Made by a program: the position numbers and the translations under genes. Shown in pieces: positions 19,855-28,562 of a stretch of DNA of 43,932 nt. Origin of the DNA: Pseudomonadota bacterium (lineage in GTDB: Bacteria > Pseudomonadota > Gammaproteobacteria > Xanthomonadales > Xanthomonadaceae); contig JAFEBW010000031.1 of NCBI GenBank assembly GCA_018242445.1, positions 1 through 43,932 on the forward strand, written 5' to 3'. The notes beneath the pieces were generated by a model. That model saw only the letters and a list, made by a program, of their open reading frames with translations. It ran no database searches and was not told the origin of the DNA. Within the stretch, counting starts at the first letter, position 1, and the number at the start of each line of letters is the position of its first letter.

Positions 19855-21951
19855 TCATGCCCCGGCGTAGCGCTCCGCGCCGCCCACCCAGCGGGCGACG
19901 AGGCGCTCGGCCAGGGCCGGATCGCTCGCCAGCAGGTCGGCGGCGATCTGTTGCACGCGCGGCAGCAGGGGCGCATCGCGCATCAGGTCGGCCACCCGGA
20001 ATTGCGCCAGACCGGTCTGCCGGGCACCCAGCAATTCGCCCGGCCCGCGCAGTTCCAGATCCTTCTGCGCGATGACAAAGCCGTCGGTGGTCGCGCGCAT
20101 GGCCTCGATCCGCTGCCGCGCCTGCATCGACAACGGCGGCTGGTAGATCAGCACGCAGGTGGAGACGGCCGCGCCACGCCCGACCCGCCCGCGCAACTGG
20201 TGCAACTGCGCCAGCCCGAGCCGCTCGGCGTTCTCGATCAGCATCAGGCTGGCGCGCGGCACGTCCACGCCGACCTCGATCACCGTGGTGGCGACCAGCA
20301 CGTCGAGCGCTGCGTCCTTGAAGGCGCGCATGGTCGCCTGCTTGTCGGCCGGCTTCATGCGCCCGTGGACGAAACCCACGCGCAGGCCGGGCAGGCGTTC
20401 GACCAGTTGCTGATGCAGGCTGGAAGCGGCTTGCGCCTGCAGTTCCTCGTTGTCGTCGATCAGGGTGCACACCCAGTACGCCTGCCGGCCTTCCGCGCAG
20501 GCCACGCGCACGCGCTCGATCAACTCGTCGCGCCGCGCCGCGCTGGCGGCCACGGTCTGCACCGGGGTGCGCCCGGGCGGCAACTCGTCGATCACCGACA
20601 CGTCCAGATCCGCGTAGGCGGTCATCGCCAGCGTGCGCGGGATCGGCGTGGCGGTCATCACCAGTTGATGCGGAACCAGCTCGCCGGCGACGCCCTTGTC
20701 GCGCAGCGCCAGCCGCTGGTGCACGCCGAAGCGGTGCTGCTCGTCCACGACGACCAAGCCCAAGTCGGCGAAGGCCACGCCTTCCTGCATCAGGGCATGG
20801 GTGCCGATCACCACCTGCGCGCGCCCATCGGCGATCGCCGCCAACACGTCGCGCCGCGCGCGCGCTGGCAGCTTGCCGGCCAGCCACGCCACCTGCACAC
20901 CCAGCGGCTCCAGCCATGCGCGGAAGCTCGCGCAATGCTGTTCGCCCAGCAATTCGGTAGGCGCCATCAGCGCGACCTGGCGGCCGGCGGCCACGGCACG
21001 CACCGAGGCCAGCGCGGCCACGGCGGTCTTGCCCGAGCCGACATCGCCCTGCAGCAGGCGCAGCATCGGCTCGGCCAGCGCCATGTCGGCATCGATCTGC
21101 GCGAGCACGCGCTCCTGCGCACCGGTGAGCGCGAAGCCCAGGCGTGCGCGCAAGGCGGCGACGAGCGCATCGCCGGCGACGATCGGGCGCGCGCCCAGCC
21201 GGCGGATCGCCATGCGTTGCCGGCGCAGGCCGATCTGGTAGGCCAGCAACTCCTCCAGCGCCAGCCGCTTCTGCGCCGGATGGGCGCCCGTCGCCAGCAG
21301 CGCGGTATCGGTGCCGGCCGTGGGCCGGTGCACGGCCAGCAGCGCCTCGCGCAGCCCGGGCAAATGCAGATCGGCAAGGATCGCCGGCGGCAGCAATTCC
21401 AGCTCCTGCGCCGGCGGCAGGCGTTGCAGGGCGAGCCCGACCCAGCGCCGCAGGGCAGCCGCGCCGATGCCTTCGAGCGCCGGGTACACCGGATCGAGCC
21501 GATCGCTCAGCTCCACCTCGCCCTCATCGGCGAGAAACCGGTACGACGGATGCGCGATCTCCAGCCCGACGCGGCCTTCGCGCGGCGTGCCGAACACGCG
21601 GATGCGCCGCCCCACCGCGAACTGCGCGGCTTGCGCGGCGGTGAAATGAAAAAACCGCAACACCAGGCTGGCACCGGACTCGTCGCCGACCGCCACCTGC
21701 AACATCGGCCGATGACGGAAGCTGCGCTCGATCGCCTCCACTCGCGCGTCCACCTGCGCCGGCTCCCCGGCGCGCAAGCCGCGGACCGCGCTCAGCCGGG
21801 TGCGATCCTCGTAACGCAACGGCAGGTGGAACCACAGATCGCGCACGCACAGCAGCCCCTGCGCGGCGAGTTTTTCCGCCACGCCCGGACCGACACCGGC
21901 CAGCACGCTCGTCGGCGCATCGCCGCCCGTCGCCAGATCCGGTGCCGGCAT
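19855..21951 (-). CDS. recG: ATP-dependent DNA helicase RecG
   Basis: This encodes 698 residues, the normal RecG length. RecG reverses and remodels stalled forks and branched recombination intermediates. An N-terminal wedge/OB-fold region (about 10-200) precedes the helicase motor. Walker A is GDVGSGKT at 302-309, followed by MAPTELLGEQH, the DEQHRFG box, TATPIPRTLA, and RMKPADKQATM, ATTVIEVGVDVP and QLRGRVGRG in the second RecA-like domain. The ATG at 21951 gives the expected N-terminus; an in-frame extension covers ridA and is rejected. It is 32 bases after ridA and belongs to the rpoZ-spoT-ridA-recG block. Confidence 0.96.
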   Translation of the reverse strand: MPAPDLATGGDAPTSVLAGVGPGVAEKLAAQGLLCVRDLWFHLPLRYEDRTRLSAVRGLRAGEPAQVDARVEAIERSFRHRPMLQVAVGDESGASLVLRFFHFTAAQAAQFAVGRRIRVFGTPREGRVGLEIAHPSYRFLADEGEVELSDRLDPVYPALEGIGAAALRRWVGLALQRLPPAQELELLPPAILADLHLPGLREALLAVHRPTAGTDTALLATGAHPAQKRLALEELLAYQIGLRRQRMAIRRLGARPIVAGDALVAALRARLGFALTGAQERVLAQIDADMALAEPMLRLLQGDVGSGKTAVAALASVRAVAAGRQVALMAPTELLGEQHCASFRAWLEPLGVQVAWLAGKLPARARRDVLAAIADGRAQVVIGTHALMQEGVAFADLGLVVVDEQHRFGVHQRLALRDKGVAGELVPHQLVMTATPIPRTLAMTAYADLDVSVIDELPPGRTPVQTVAASAARRDELIERVRVACAEGRQAYWVCTLIDDNEELQAQAASSLHQQLVERLPGLRVGFVHGRMKPADKQATMRAFKDAALDVLVATTVIEVGVDVPRASLMLIENAERLGLAQLHQLRGRVGRGAAVSTCVLIYQPPLSMQARQRIEAMRATTDGFVIAQKDLELRGPGELLGARQTGLAQFRVADLMRDAPLLPRVQQIAADLLASDPALAERLVARWVGGAERYAGA

Positions 21952-21983
21952 CCTTGCTCGCGGCGCGCGTGCCACGCCCGGCG

Positions 21984-22367
21984 TCAGTCCAGTTGCAGCA
22001 CCAGATCGACCTCCACCCGCGCCCCCTTGGGCAGCGCGGCCACGCCGATGGTCGATCGCGCCGGATACGGGGCGCTGAAATACTCGGCCATCACCGCGTT
22101 CACCGCGGCGAAATCGGCAAGATCGGCGAGGTAGATGCCGACCCGTGCGACATGGCTGAAATCGCCGCCGGCCGCCGCGCAGACCGCATGCAGGTTGTCG
22201 AACACCCGCCGCGCCTGCGCGGCGATGTCGCCCTCGACGAGCTGGCCCGTGGCCGGATCGAGCGGTATCTGCCCGGAGGTGTACACGGTGCGGCCGGCGA
22301 CGACGGCCTGGCTGTAGGGGCCGATGGCGGCCGGGGCGGATGGCGTGACGACGGGCTGGCGGGGCAT
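21984..22367 (-). CDS. ridA: RidA family enamine/imine deaminase
   Basis: This encodes 127 residues. RidA hydrolyses reactive 2-aminoacrylate-type enamines made by PLP enzymes, protecting other enzymes from damage. Typical sequences are GPYSQAVVAG near the N-terminus, VYTSGQIPLDPATG, ARRVFDNLHAVC, and ARSTIGVAALPKGARVEVD with the Arg that binds the substrate carboxylate and the Glu near the C-terminus. The start at 22367 (MPRQPVV) gives the family length; an in-frame extension to 22454 adds unrelated residues. It sits between spoT and recG, a common position in Xanthomonadales. Confidence 0.93.
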   Translation of the reverse strand: MPRQPVVTPSAPAAIGPYSQAVVAGRTVYTSGQIPLDPATGQLVEGDIAAQARRVFDNLHAVCAAAGGDFSHVARVGIYLADLADFAAVNAVMAEYFSAPYPARSTIGVAALPKGARVEVDLVLQLD

Positions 22368-22464
22368 GGCGCGTTCTCGTGGCGGGCGATGGCGGGCATT
22401 GTCGCCGATGACGGGCATGCTGCGCTGGCAAGCCTTCAGGCAACGCCGATTCATTCAGCGTGTA

Positions 22465-22497
22465 CGCTTCAGTCCGGGCATGTACCGGGCTGAAGCG
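22465..22497 (-). terminator. Hairpin between spoT and ridA
   Basis: A 13-bp stem (CGCTTCAGtCCGG against CCGGgCTGAAGCG, one T-G wobble) with a 7-base loop lies about 90 bases past the spoT stop. No T run follows, so it could be a weak terminator, attenuator or processing site rather than a full stop. Confidence 0.4.
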
Positions 22498-22586
22498 CGC
22501 GCGGATGATTTCAGGATGGAATCATTCAGCGCATCCTGGATGTTTCACGATGCGATGCCTGTCCGCGCAGTGCACGGCAAACGCAA

Positions 22587-24740
22587 TCACAGCCGTTGCG
22601 CGTCCTGCACCACCGCCAGCCGGCGGATGCGCCCGAGCACCTCGGCCAGATGCTTGACCGACTTCACATCGACCACGAAGTGCATCACCGAGGCGCTCAC
22701 GTCGCGATCCTGGTATTCCACGCTGTCGATGTTGGAATTCGCCTCGGCCACCGCGGCGGCCACCTGCGCCAGCACGCCGGGCTTGTTGACCACGTCGATG
22801 CGCAACTCGACGCGGAAATCGCCTTCCACGTTGCGGTCCCAGTCGACGCCGATGCAGCGTTCGGGCAGCTTGCGGAACTCCGGCGCGTTCGGGCATTCGG
22901 TGCGATGCACCACCACGCCCTTGCCGGCGCTGAGGTAACCCATGATCGGGTCGCCGGGGATCGGATGGCAACAGCCGCCATAGGTGAGGATGCCGCGCTC
23001 GGCGCCGGTGATGAGGATGGCGTCCTCGCTGGTCGGGCGCGCACCGGCGTGCGCATGCCCGCGCGCCAGCGCGTGCGCCACCTGCGCGGGCATGCGGTTG
23101 CCCATGGCGATGTCGGAGAGCAGTTCTTCCAGGCGCTTGTAGCGGTGGTCGGCGAGGTATTTTTCCAGCACCGCCGCCGGCACGCCGTCGAGCGAGGTGC
23201 CGCGCGTTTCCAGCGCGCGCTCGAGGATGCGGTGCCCCAGATCCACCGCATCCTCGTGCTCCAGATGCTTGAGGTGGTGGCGGATCGCGGTGCGCGCCTT
23301 GCTGGAAACGACGAAGTCCAGCCAGTTGGTGTGCGGATTGGCCGATGGCGCAGTGATGATTTCCACGCGCTGCCCGCTGGCGAGCTTGGTGCGCAGCGGA
23401 ACCAGCTTCTTGTCCACCCGCGCGGCGACCGCATGATTGCCCACGTCGGTGTGCACCGCGTAGGCGAAATCCAGCGCGGTGGCGTTGCGCGGCAGGGCGA
23501 GGATGGCTCCCTTGGGGGTGAACAGATAGACCTCGTCGGGGAACAGATCGACCTTGACGTGCTCCAGGAACTCCAGCGACGACGCCGCGTACTGCTGCGA
23601 TTCGAGCAGGCTGCGCAGCCAGTCGTGGGCGCGCGCCTGCGCGGAGTTGGGCACGCTGCCGCCGTGCTTGTACACCCAATGCGCGGCGATCCCGCGCTCG
23701 GCGATCAGGTTCATGTCCTCGGTGCGGATCTGCACCTCCAGCGGCGAACCGTAAGGGCCGAACAGCACCGTGTGCAGCGACTGGTAGCCGTTCGCCTTCG
23801 GGATGGCGATGAAATCGCGGAAGCGTCCATCGAGCGGCTTGAACAAGCCGTGCACGACACCCAGCGCGAGATAGCACTGGCTCACCGTCTGCACGATGGC
23901 GCGGAAGCCGAACACGTCCATCACCCGCGCGAAGGTCTTCTGCTCGGTGCGCATCTTGTTGTAGATGCTGTAGGGCGTCTTCACCCGCCCGACCACGCGG
24001 CACGGCACGCCTTCGGCGGTCAGCCGCTCGGCCAGATGCCGCTCGATCTGCGCCATCGCCTCGCGGCGCATCACCGGCTGGCTGTTGATGCGCCGCGCGA
24101 TGGTGGCGTGGCGGCGCGGGTACAGGGTGCGGAAGCCCAGATCCTGCAACTCGCTGCGGATGCGGTTCATGCCCAGCCGCTGCGCGATCGGTGCGTAGAT
24201 GTCGAGGGTTTCCCGCGCGATGCGCTTCTGGCTGGCCGAGACCATCGCCTCCAGCGTGCGCATGTTGTGCAGGCGGTCGGCCAGCTTGATCAGGATCACC
24301 CGCAGGTCGCGCGACATCGCCAGCAGCATCTTGCGGAAACTCTCCGCATCGGCTTCCTGGCGGTCGCGGAACTTCAGCCGGTCCAGCTTGGTGACGCCCT
24401 CCACCAGATCGGCCACGGTCGCGCCGAACGCATCGACGATCGCACGCCGCCCGAGCGACGTGTCTTCCAGGGTGTCGTGGAGGATCGCCGCGCACAGCGT
24501 TTCCGCATCCATCCGCAAGTCGGCGAGGATCGACGCCACCGCGACTGGATGGGTGACGTAGGGCTCGCCACTGCGCCGCGTCTGCCCGGCGTGCGCCACG
24601 GCGGCCATGAGGAAGGCACGGCGGACGCTGGCGACCTGCTCGGCCGGCAGGTAGTCGCGGACTTTTCCTTCGAGCGCAGCCACATCTTCCGGTATCGCAT
24701 CCGGGCGGGCGGGCGGGTGAGTGTCCAGCGGCGCATCCAT
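22587..24740 (-). CDS. spoT: Bifunctional (p)ppGpp synthetase/hydrolase SpoT
   Basis: This encodes 717 residues. The N-terminal HD hydrolase domain is intact: His64 (YVTHP), His88-Asp89 and Glu92-Asp93 (ILHDTLEDT), and Asp in IKLADRLHNMRT. The synthetase domain follows (about 240-350: RVKTPYSIYNKM, FGFRAIV, RDFIAIPKANGYQSLHT, EVQIRT). Then come a TGS domain (about 395-455, VYLFTPKG, DFAYAVHTDVG), a zinc-finger-like CCHPIPGD, and a C-terminal ACT domain. An intact hydrolase marks it as SpoT rather than RelA. It sets stringent-response alarmone levels in the cytoplasm. It follows rpoZ by 141 bases of repeat-bearing DNA, the order known from E. coli. Confidence 0.97.
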   Translation of the reverse strand: MDAPLDTHPPARPDAIPEDVAALEGKVRDYLPAEQVASVRRAFLMAAVAHAGQTRRSGEPYVTHPVAVASILADLRMDAETLCAAILHDTLEDTSLGRRAIVDAFGATVADLVEGVTKLDRLKFRDRQEADAESFRKMLLAMSRDLRVILIKLADRLHNMRTLEAMVSASQKRIARETLDIYAPIAQRLGMNRIRSELQDLGFRTLYPRRHATIARRINSQPVMRREAMAQIERHLAERLTAEGVPCRVVGRVKTPYSIYNKMRTEQKTFARVMDVFGFRAIVQTVSQCYLALGVVHGLFKPLDGRFRDFIAIPKANGYQSLHTVLFGPYGSPLEVQIRTEDMNLIAERGIAAHWVYKHGGSVPNSAQARAHDWLRSLLESQQYAASSLEFLEHVKVDLFPDEVYLFTPKGAILALPRNATALDFAYAVHTDVGNHAVAARVDKKLVPLRTKLASGQRVEIITAPSANPHTNWLDFVVSSKARTAIRHHLKHLEHEDAVDLGHRILERALETRGTSLDGVPAAVLEKYLADHRYKRLEELLSDIAMGNRMPAQVAHALARGHAHAGARPTSEDAILITGAERGILTYGGCCHPIPGDPIMGYLSAGKGVVVHRTECPNAPEFRKLPERCIGVDWDRNVEGDFRVELRIDVVNKPGVLAQVAAAVAEANSNIDSVEYQDRDVSASVMHFVVDVKSVKHLAEVLGRIRRLAVVQDAQRL

Positions 24741-24802
24741 GCCGCGAGAGTACGCGGCGAGCCGCGCAACGGCAACGCCGGGAGGATGGGGAGAGCAGGG
24801 GC

Positions 24803-24873
24803 CAGGGACTGGGGATTGGGGATTGGGGCTGGATCAGCGCTTCGGCTCCATAGTCCCCCATTCCCCATTCCCG
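24803..24873. repeat. Inverted G-rich repeat in the rpoZ-spoT gap
   Basis: GGGGATTGGGGATTGGGG at 24811-24828 faces CCCCCATTCCCCATTCCCG at 24855-24873, so the RNA could form a long imperfect hairpin. Related G-rich units occur at 17675-17692 and inside aceE at 39861-39890. Confidence 0.7.
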
Positions 24874-24881
24874 GCAGCGCG

Positions 24882-25181
24882 TCAGTCGTCGCCGCCCTTG
24901 GACATGTCGTCGTCGACGACCTCGGCGGCGGCCCACTCCAGCGCCTCGCGTTCCTTGCGCTCGCGCTCGGCGCGATCGACCTGGTCGATGGTGGTCTGGT
25001 CGATCTTGCGCGCGGCGATCTCGCGCAGGGCGAGCACGGTCGGCTTGTCGCCGTCTTCCTCGCCGGGCAGCACCGAGGTCACGCCGCGGGAGAGCTGGCG
25101 CGCGCGCTTGGAGGCCATCACCACCAGCTCGAAAAGGTTGTCCACGACTTCAAGGCAGTCTTCGACGGTCACGCGGGCCAT
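24882..25181 (-). CDS. rpoZ: RNA polymerase omega subunit
   Basis: This encodes 99 residues. [31 protein letters not shown] and [14 protein letters not shown] are diagnostic of omega, which binds the beta-prime subunit, helps polymerase assembly and forms part of one ppGpp site. The start at 25181 matches the family; an in-frame extension to 25283 runs through the promoter and is rejected. It is the first gene of the rpoZ-spoT-ridA-recG block and has a strong promoter just upstream. The Asp/Glu-rich tail is normal. Confidence 0.96.
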   Translation of the reverse strand: MARVTVEDCLEVVDNLFELVVMASKRARQLSRGVTSVLPGEEDGDKPTVLALREIAARKIDQTTIDQVDRAERERKEREALEWAAAEVVDDDMSKGGDD

Positions 25182-25233
25182 GCTTGCTCCGGATCGGGTG
25201 CCGGCGCGCATGGCCGGCTGAATGGAACCGGGA

Positions 25234-25262
25234 AGTATAGCGACCGCCGGATTGTTGCGCAA
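25234..25262 (-). promoter_or_regulatory. Sigma-70 promoter of rpoZ-spoT
   Basis: The minus strand has TTGCGC (25262-25257), exactly 17 bases, then TATACT (25239-25234). Both elements and spacing are close to consensus, and the start would be about 45-50 bases before the rpoZ ATG. Confidence 0.7.
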
Positions 25263-25322
25263 ACGCGCAGTCGGCCAACCCACCTGCGATACCGGGCTTC
25301 CGTACCCGGCATCGGCATCGAC

Positions 25323-25349
25323 GAAAAAGCCGGCGATCGCTCGCCGGCT
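25323..25349 (-). terminator. Rho-independent terminator of the TonB receptor gene
   Basis: On the minus strand, AGCCGGCGA-GCGA-TCGCCGGCT forms a perfect 9-bp stem with a GNRA tetraloop, followed by TTTTTCG. It lies 31 bases after the receptor stop codon and separates it from rpoZ. Confidence 0.85.
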
Positions 25350-25379
25350 CTTCCGTTTTCAACTCTCCCTGGGCAACCG

Positions 25380-28346
25380 TCAGAACTTCCAGGCCAGCTC
25401 CGCATAGACGAAGCGGAACGGCAGGTCGTAGGTACCCGCATCGTAGCCGTTGAGAGAGCAACTCACGCAGGCCGGCGGCGCCTTGCCGAACACGTTGTTG
25501 GCTCCGACCGACAGCTTCAGATCCTTGGCGGTGAAGGCGTTGTTCCATGCCAGTTGCACATCGTTGTAGGTGGCCGAACCCATGCGATGGAAACCATCAC
25601 CGGTGGGGCATCCCGTCGCGGGGGTCGCCACCGCATTGCCGCAGGACTCCTTGACCGAGCTGGTGTAGCGGATATTCCAGCTCGCCACCCAGTCGCCGAC
25701 CGTCCAGCCGAGCTGCAAGTTGGTGCGCCACGAAGGGATGGCGCTGTCGTTGACCTCGATGCCCACAGTACGCTGGGCGACGTTGCCGTTCTTGTCCACC
25801 GCGCGATAGCCCATGACGTGGGTGGATTGCAGCGAGGCGCTGGGTTGGCCCCATGCGGTCTGCGGGCCGGCCCAGTTGACCTTCAGGTCCACGCCATGGG
25901 TCGTGATCTGGCCGAGATTGGACAGGAAGTCCTTGGGCGGATTGAGCTGACTGCCCAAGCCGCGGGTGAAACCCGAGCACACCGGGCCGCTGGCGGTGCC
26001 GGCATAGCAGGCATTGAGCAACTGCTGGATGTCCGGCGCCTGGATCGCGTTGGTGATCTTGTAGTGGTAGTAGTCCACCTCGAAATCGAGCCTCGACGAC
26101 CACGCCTGATTCTCCGCCCACGACGGGCTCCACACCGAGCCGAGGTTGTAGTTCTTCGACTTTTCCGGCTTCAGCGCAGGGTTGCCGCCGGTGAAGGTGG
26201 TGATCTGCGTGTTGGCCTGCTGGAAGCCGTTGGGCACGCCCGCGGCGGCGCAGCCAGCCGCGTATTGCGACGGCGGGGGCCCACCGGCGGTGGCCGCGTT
26301 GCAGGGATCCACGAGCGTGGCGCCGAACTGGGTCAGGCCGTACAGCTCGCCGAGGTTGGGCGCACGGAAGCCGGTGGAATAGGTGCCGCGGAGCACGAAG
26401 TCGTCGTTGGGCTTCCACAGGAAGCCCGCCTTGCCGGTCGCCGTGCCGCCGAAGGTCGAATAATTCGAATACCGCAACGCGAAGTCGGTGCTGAAACTCT
26501 TCGCCCACGGCAGGCGCAATTCGCCATAGCCTTCGTCCACGCTGTAGGCTGCCGAAATCGGCGAGGCGAAGGAATCCTGCGATTCGCCGTCCTGGCGCAG
26601 CGGATCGGGATTGAAGCTGCCCTGGTAGCGGCGATGTTCATAGCCCACCGCGAAACCGGCGTTGCCTCCACCCATGCTCCACAGGTCACCGGTGAGGTTG
26701 GCGGTGAGGATGTCCAGCACCTGCCGGCTGGAATCGTGCTGCGGCGTGCTGATGAAGGCCAGCATGTTCGGGGTGATCGGCGTGCCCTCGCCGCCGAACA
26801 GGTTCAGCGGCACGCAGTTGGGGATGGTCACCGTCGGTGTACCGCAGCGCCACACGCCGCCGCCGTCCTGATAGGCCGGGCCGAGCGCCTCCTTGATCTT
26901 GAGGATGTTGAAGCCGTTGGCGAACAACTGGTCGGCCTGGTTCTCCGAGTGCACCAGATCCACGCTCCAGTCCATCCCGTTGCCCCAGCCCACGGTGCCG
27001 TTCAAGCCGATATTGGCGTACCAGGTCTTGACGTGCTGGGTGAAATAACGCGGCGCCAGTTCCAGCGGGCGCTTGGTGACCCAGCCCAGGTTCGCCACCG
27101 GGCAGCCGTTGGCCGGATCGGCCGCCGCGCACAGGTTGATGCCGAACGGGTTGTAGGGGTTGCTGGCGGAGATGGTGATGCCGTCGGCGATGCCGCCGGT
27201 GCCGGCGAAGGGGCCGACGAAGATCGGCTCGGGCGCGGCCTGGTTGGCCGAGTCGCGCTGGTTGTAGAGCACCTTGCCGTGCAGCGACACCGCCGCGTTG
27301 ATGTCGTAGGTCATGCTGGCGAAGATCGACTTGCGCTCGTTCGGCGTCAGCAGCAGGTTGTAAGGCGCGAAGTTGAAGCGATCGGCCGAGCCGACCCAGT
27401 CGTGGTAGGTGCCGGCCCCGGTGGTCGGATTGCCGCCGTTGTAGTTCGGCACCGTGGTGCCGTTGTTCAAGGTGATGTCGAACCAGTCGTTGCCCTGCGC
27501 ATCGCAATATCCTGGCGCGCCGACCGTGAGGATGCGCGGATCGCAGAACGTGAAACGCCCCTGCGGGGTGGCCGAGCTTCCCGCGGACAGCCCCGCTCCC
27601 GGCACCGGCCACGCCGACTGGTTCCACACGGCCGAGCTGATGCCCTTGGTCTTCACGTAGCTGGCGTTGAGCACGCCGCGGAAGCGGTCGCCGCCGCCGA
27701 GGGTGATGTCGCCCTCGGTGTCGTCGCCGCCGTGGCCATAACTGCCACCCTTCAGGTGCACCAATGCGCCGTCGAAGTTGCGCTTGGTGATGATGTTGAT
27801 CACCCCGGCGATGGCATCGGAGCCGTAGATCGCCGAGGCGCCGTCCTCCAGCACCTCGATGCGATCCACGATCGCCAGCGGAATGGTATTCAGATCCGCG
27901 CTGCCGCTCACGCCCGAGGCCGAGGATTCGTTCACCCAGCGGATGCCGTCGACCAGCACCAGCACGCGCTTGGATTCGAGGTTGCGCAGATCCACCTGCG
28001 CCGAGCCGGCACCGATGCCGCCGCCGTCGGCCGGATAACCGAAGTTGCCCGAGGAGTTGAACTTGGCGTTGAGCGCCTTGCCGCTGGCCGACAGCTCGTG
28101 GAGAAAATCGCCCAACGAGGTGACGCCGCTCTGCTCGATCATCTGGCGAGTGATCACCGCAACCGGCGCGGAGGTGACCTTGCTGGTCTGCTTGATGCGC
28201 GAGCCGGTGACGGTCACGCGGTCGAGGGTCTTGGCCTTGCCGCTGTCGGCCGTGTTGGCGGAATCCTGCGCCATCGCCGGCAGGGCGACGGGTAGCAGGG
28301 CGATCAGCACTGCCGCGCACAGGCGGCTGCGACGGATTACAGTCAT
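25380..28346 (-). CDS. TonB-dependent outer-membrane receptor
   Basis: This encodes 988 residues. The signal peptide ends near AMA/QDSAN (about 26). The plug domain (about 45-165) includes [43 protein letters not shown] and [16 protein letters not shown]. The rest is a 22-strand barrel with TonB-receptor sequences ([43 protein letters not shown]) and the terminal Phe recognised by the BAM complex. It imports a ligand using TonB energy; the ligand is not readable, and the receptor group is often annotated for iron complexes, peptides or sugars. Long loops carry paired Cys residues. The ATG at 28346 is preceded by GGGGAG within a triplicated 18-bp repeat. It is divergent from slt. Confidence 0.92.
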   Translation of the reverse strand: MTVIRRSRLCAAVLIALLPVALPAMAQDSANTADSGKAKTLDRVTVTGSRIKQTSKVTSAPVAVITRQMIEQSGVTSLGDFLHELSASGKALNAKFNSSGNFGYPADGGGIGAGSAQVDLRNLESKRVLVLVDGIRWVNESSASGVSGSADLNTIPLAIVDRIEVLEDGASAIYGSDAIAGVINIITKRNFDGALVHLKGGSYGHGGDDTEGDITLGGGDRFRGVLNASYVKTKGISSAVWNQSAWPVPGAGLSAGSSATPQGRFTFCDPRILTVGAPGYCDAQGNDWFDITLNNGTTVPNYNGGNPTTGAGTYHDWVGSADRFNFAPYNLLLTPNERKSIFASMTYDINAAVSLHGKVLYNQRDSANQAAPEPIFVGPFAGTGGIADGITISASNPYNPFGINLCAAADPANGCPVANLGWVTKRPLELAPRYFTQHVKTWYANIGLNGTVGWGNGMDWSVDLVHSENQADQLFANGFNILKIKEALGPAYQDGGGVWRCGTPTVTIPNCVPLNLFGGEGTPITPNMLAFISTPQHDSSRQVLDILTANLTGDLWSMGGGNAGFAVGYEHRRYQGSFNPDPLRQDGESQDSFASPISAAYSVDEGYGELRLPWAKSFSTDFALRYSNYSTFGGTATGKAGFLWKPNDDFVLRGTYSTGFRAPNLGELYGLTQFGATLVDPCNAATAGGPPPSQYAAGCAAAGVPNGFQQANTQITTFTGGNPALKPEKSKNYNLGSVWSPSWAENQAWSSRLDFEVDYYHYKITNAIQAPDIQQLLNACYAGTASGPVCSGFTRGLGSQLNPPKDFLSNLGQITTHGVDLKVNWAGPQTAWGQPSASLQSTHVMGYRAVDKNGNVAQRTVGIEVNDSAIPSWRTNLQLGWTVGDWVASWNIRYTSSVKESCGNAVATPATGCPTGDGFHRMGSATYNDVQLAWNNAFTAKDLKLSVGANNVFGKAPPACVSCSLNGYDAGTYDLPFRFVYAELAWKF

Positions 28347-28351
28347 CGAAA

Positions 28352-28405
28352 GTTCTCCCCGAGGCGATGGTTCTCCCCGAGGCGATGGTTCTCCCCGAGG
28401 CGATG
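28352..28405 (-). repeat. Three tandem 18-bp repeats carrying the receptor's Shine-Dalgarno
   Basis: GTTCTCCCCGAGGCGATG is repeated exactly three times (28352-28369, 28370-28387, 28388-28405). On the coding strand each unit contains GGGGAG. The unit nearest the ATG sits eight bases from it and is the probable ribosome binding site; the other two are displaced copies. Confidence 0.9.
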
Positions 28406-28434
28406 CGCACGTCGGCCCCCGCCGACGACTCCGC

Positions 28435-28463
28435 CTTGTAACCAATATGTGAAACCATTGCAA
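28435..28463 (-). promoter_or_regulatory. Putative promoter of TonB receptor gene
   Basis: The minus strand has TTGCAA (28463-28458), 17 bases, then TACAAG (28440-28435). It lies in an AT-rich patch between the divergent receptor and slt genes, immediately upstream of the 18-bp repeats. Confidence 0.5.
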
Positions 28464-28562
28464 GTGCAAAAATTTCATGTGCCCATGAGGAAATCGCCCA
28501 TTGCGCCGGCACGACTTACCATCCAGGCAGATACCTCGGCACGCTGGGCTACACTGCCGCGC

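Noticed and set aside
22596..28295. A 1,899-codon open frame on the plus strand opposite spoT, rpoZ and the TonB receptor
   Set aside because: Its residues are dominated by Arg, Ala, Gly, His and Val from GC-rich antisense codons, it crosses several real genes and their promoters, and no domain is recognisable.
28352..28405. 18-bp repeats as a CRISPR-like array
   Set aside because: Units are directly adjacent with no spacers and no cas genes are nearby.
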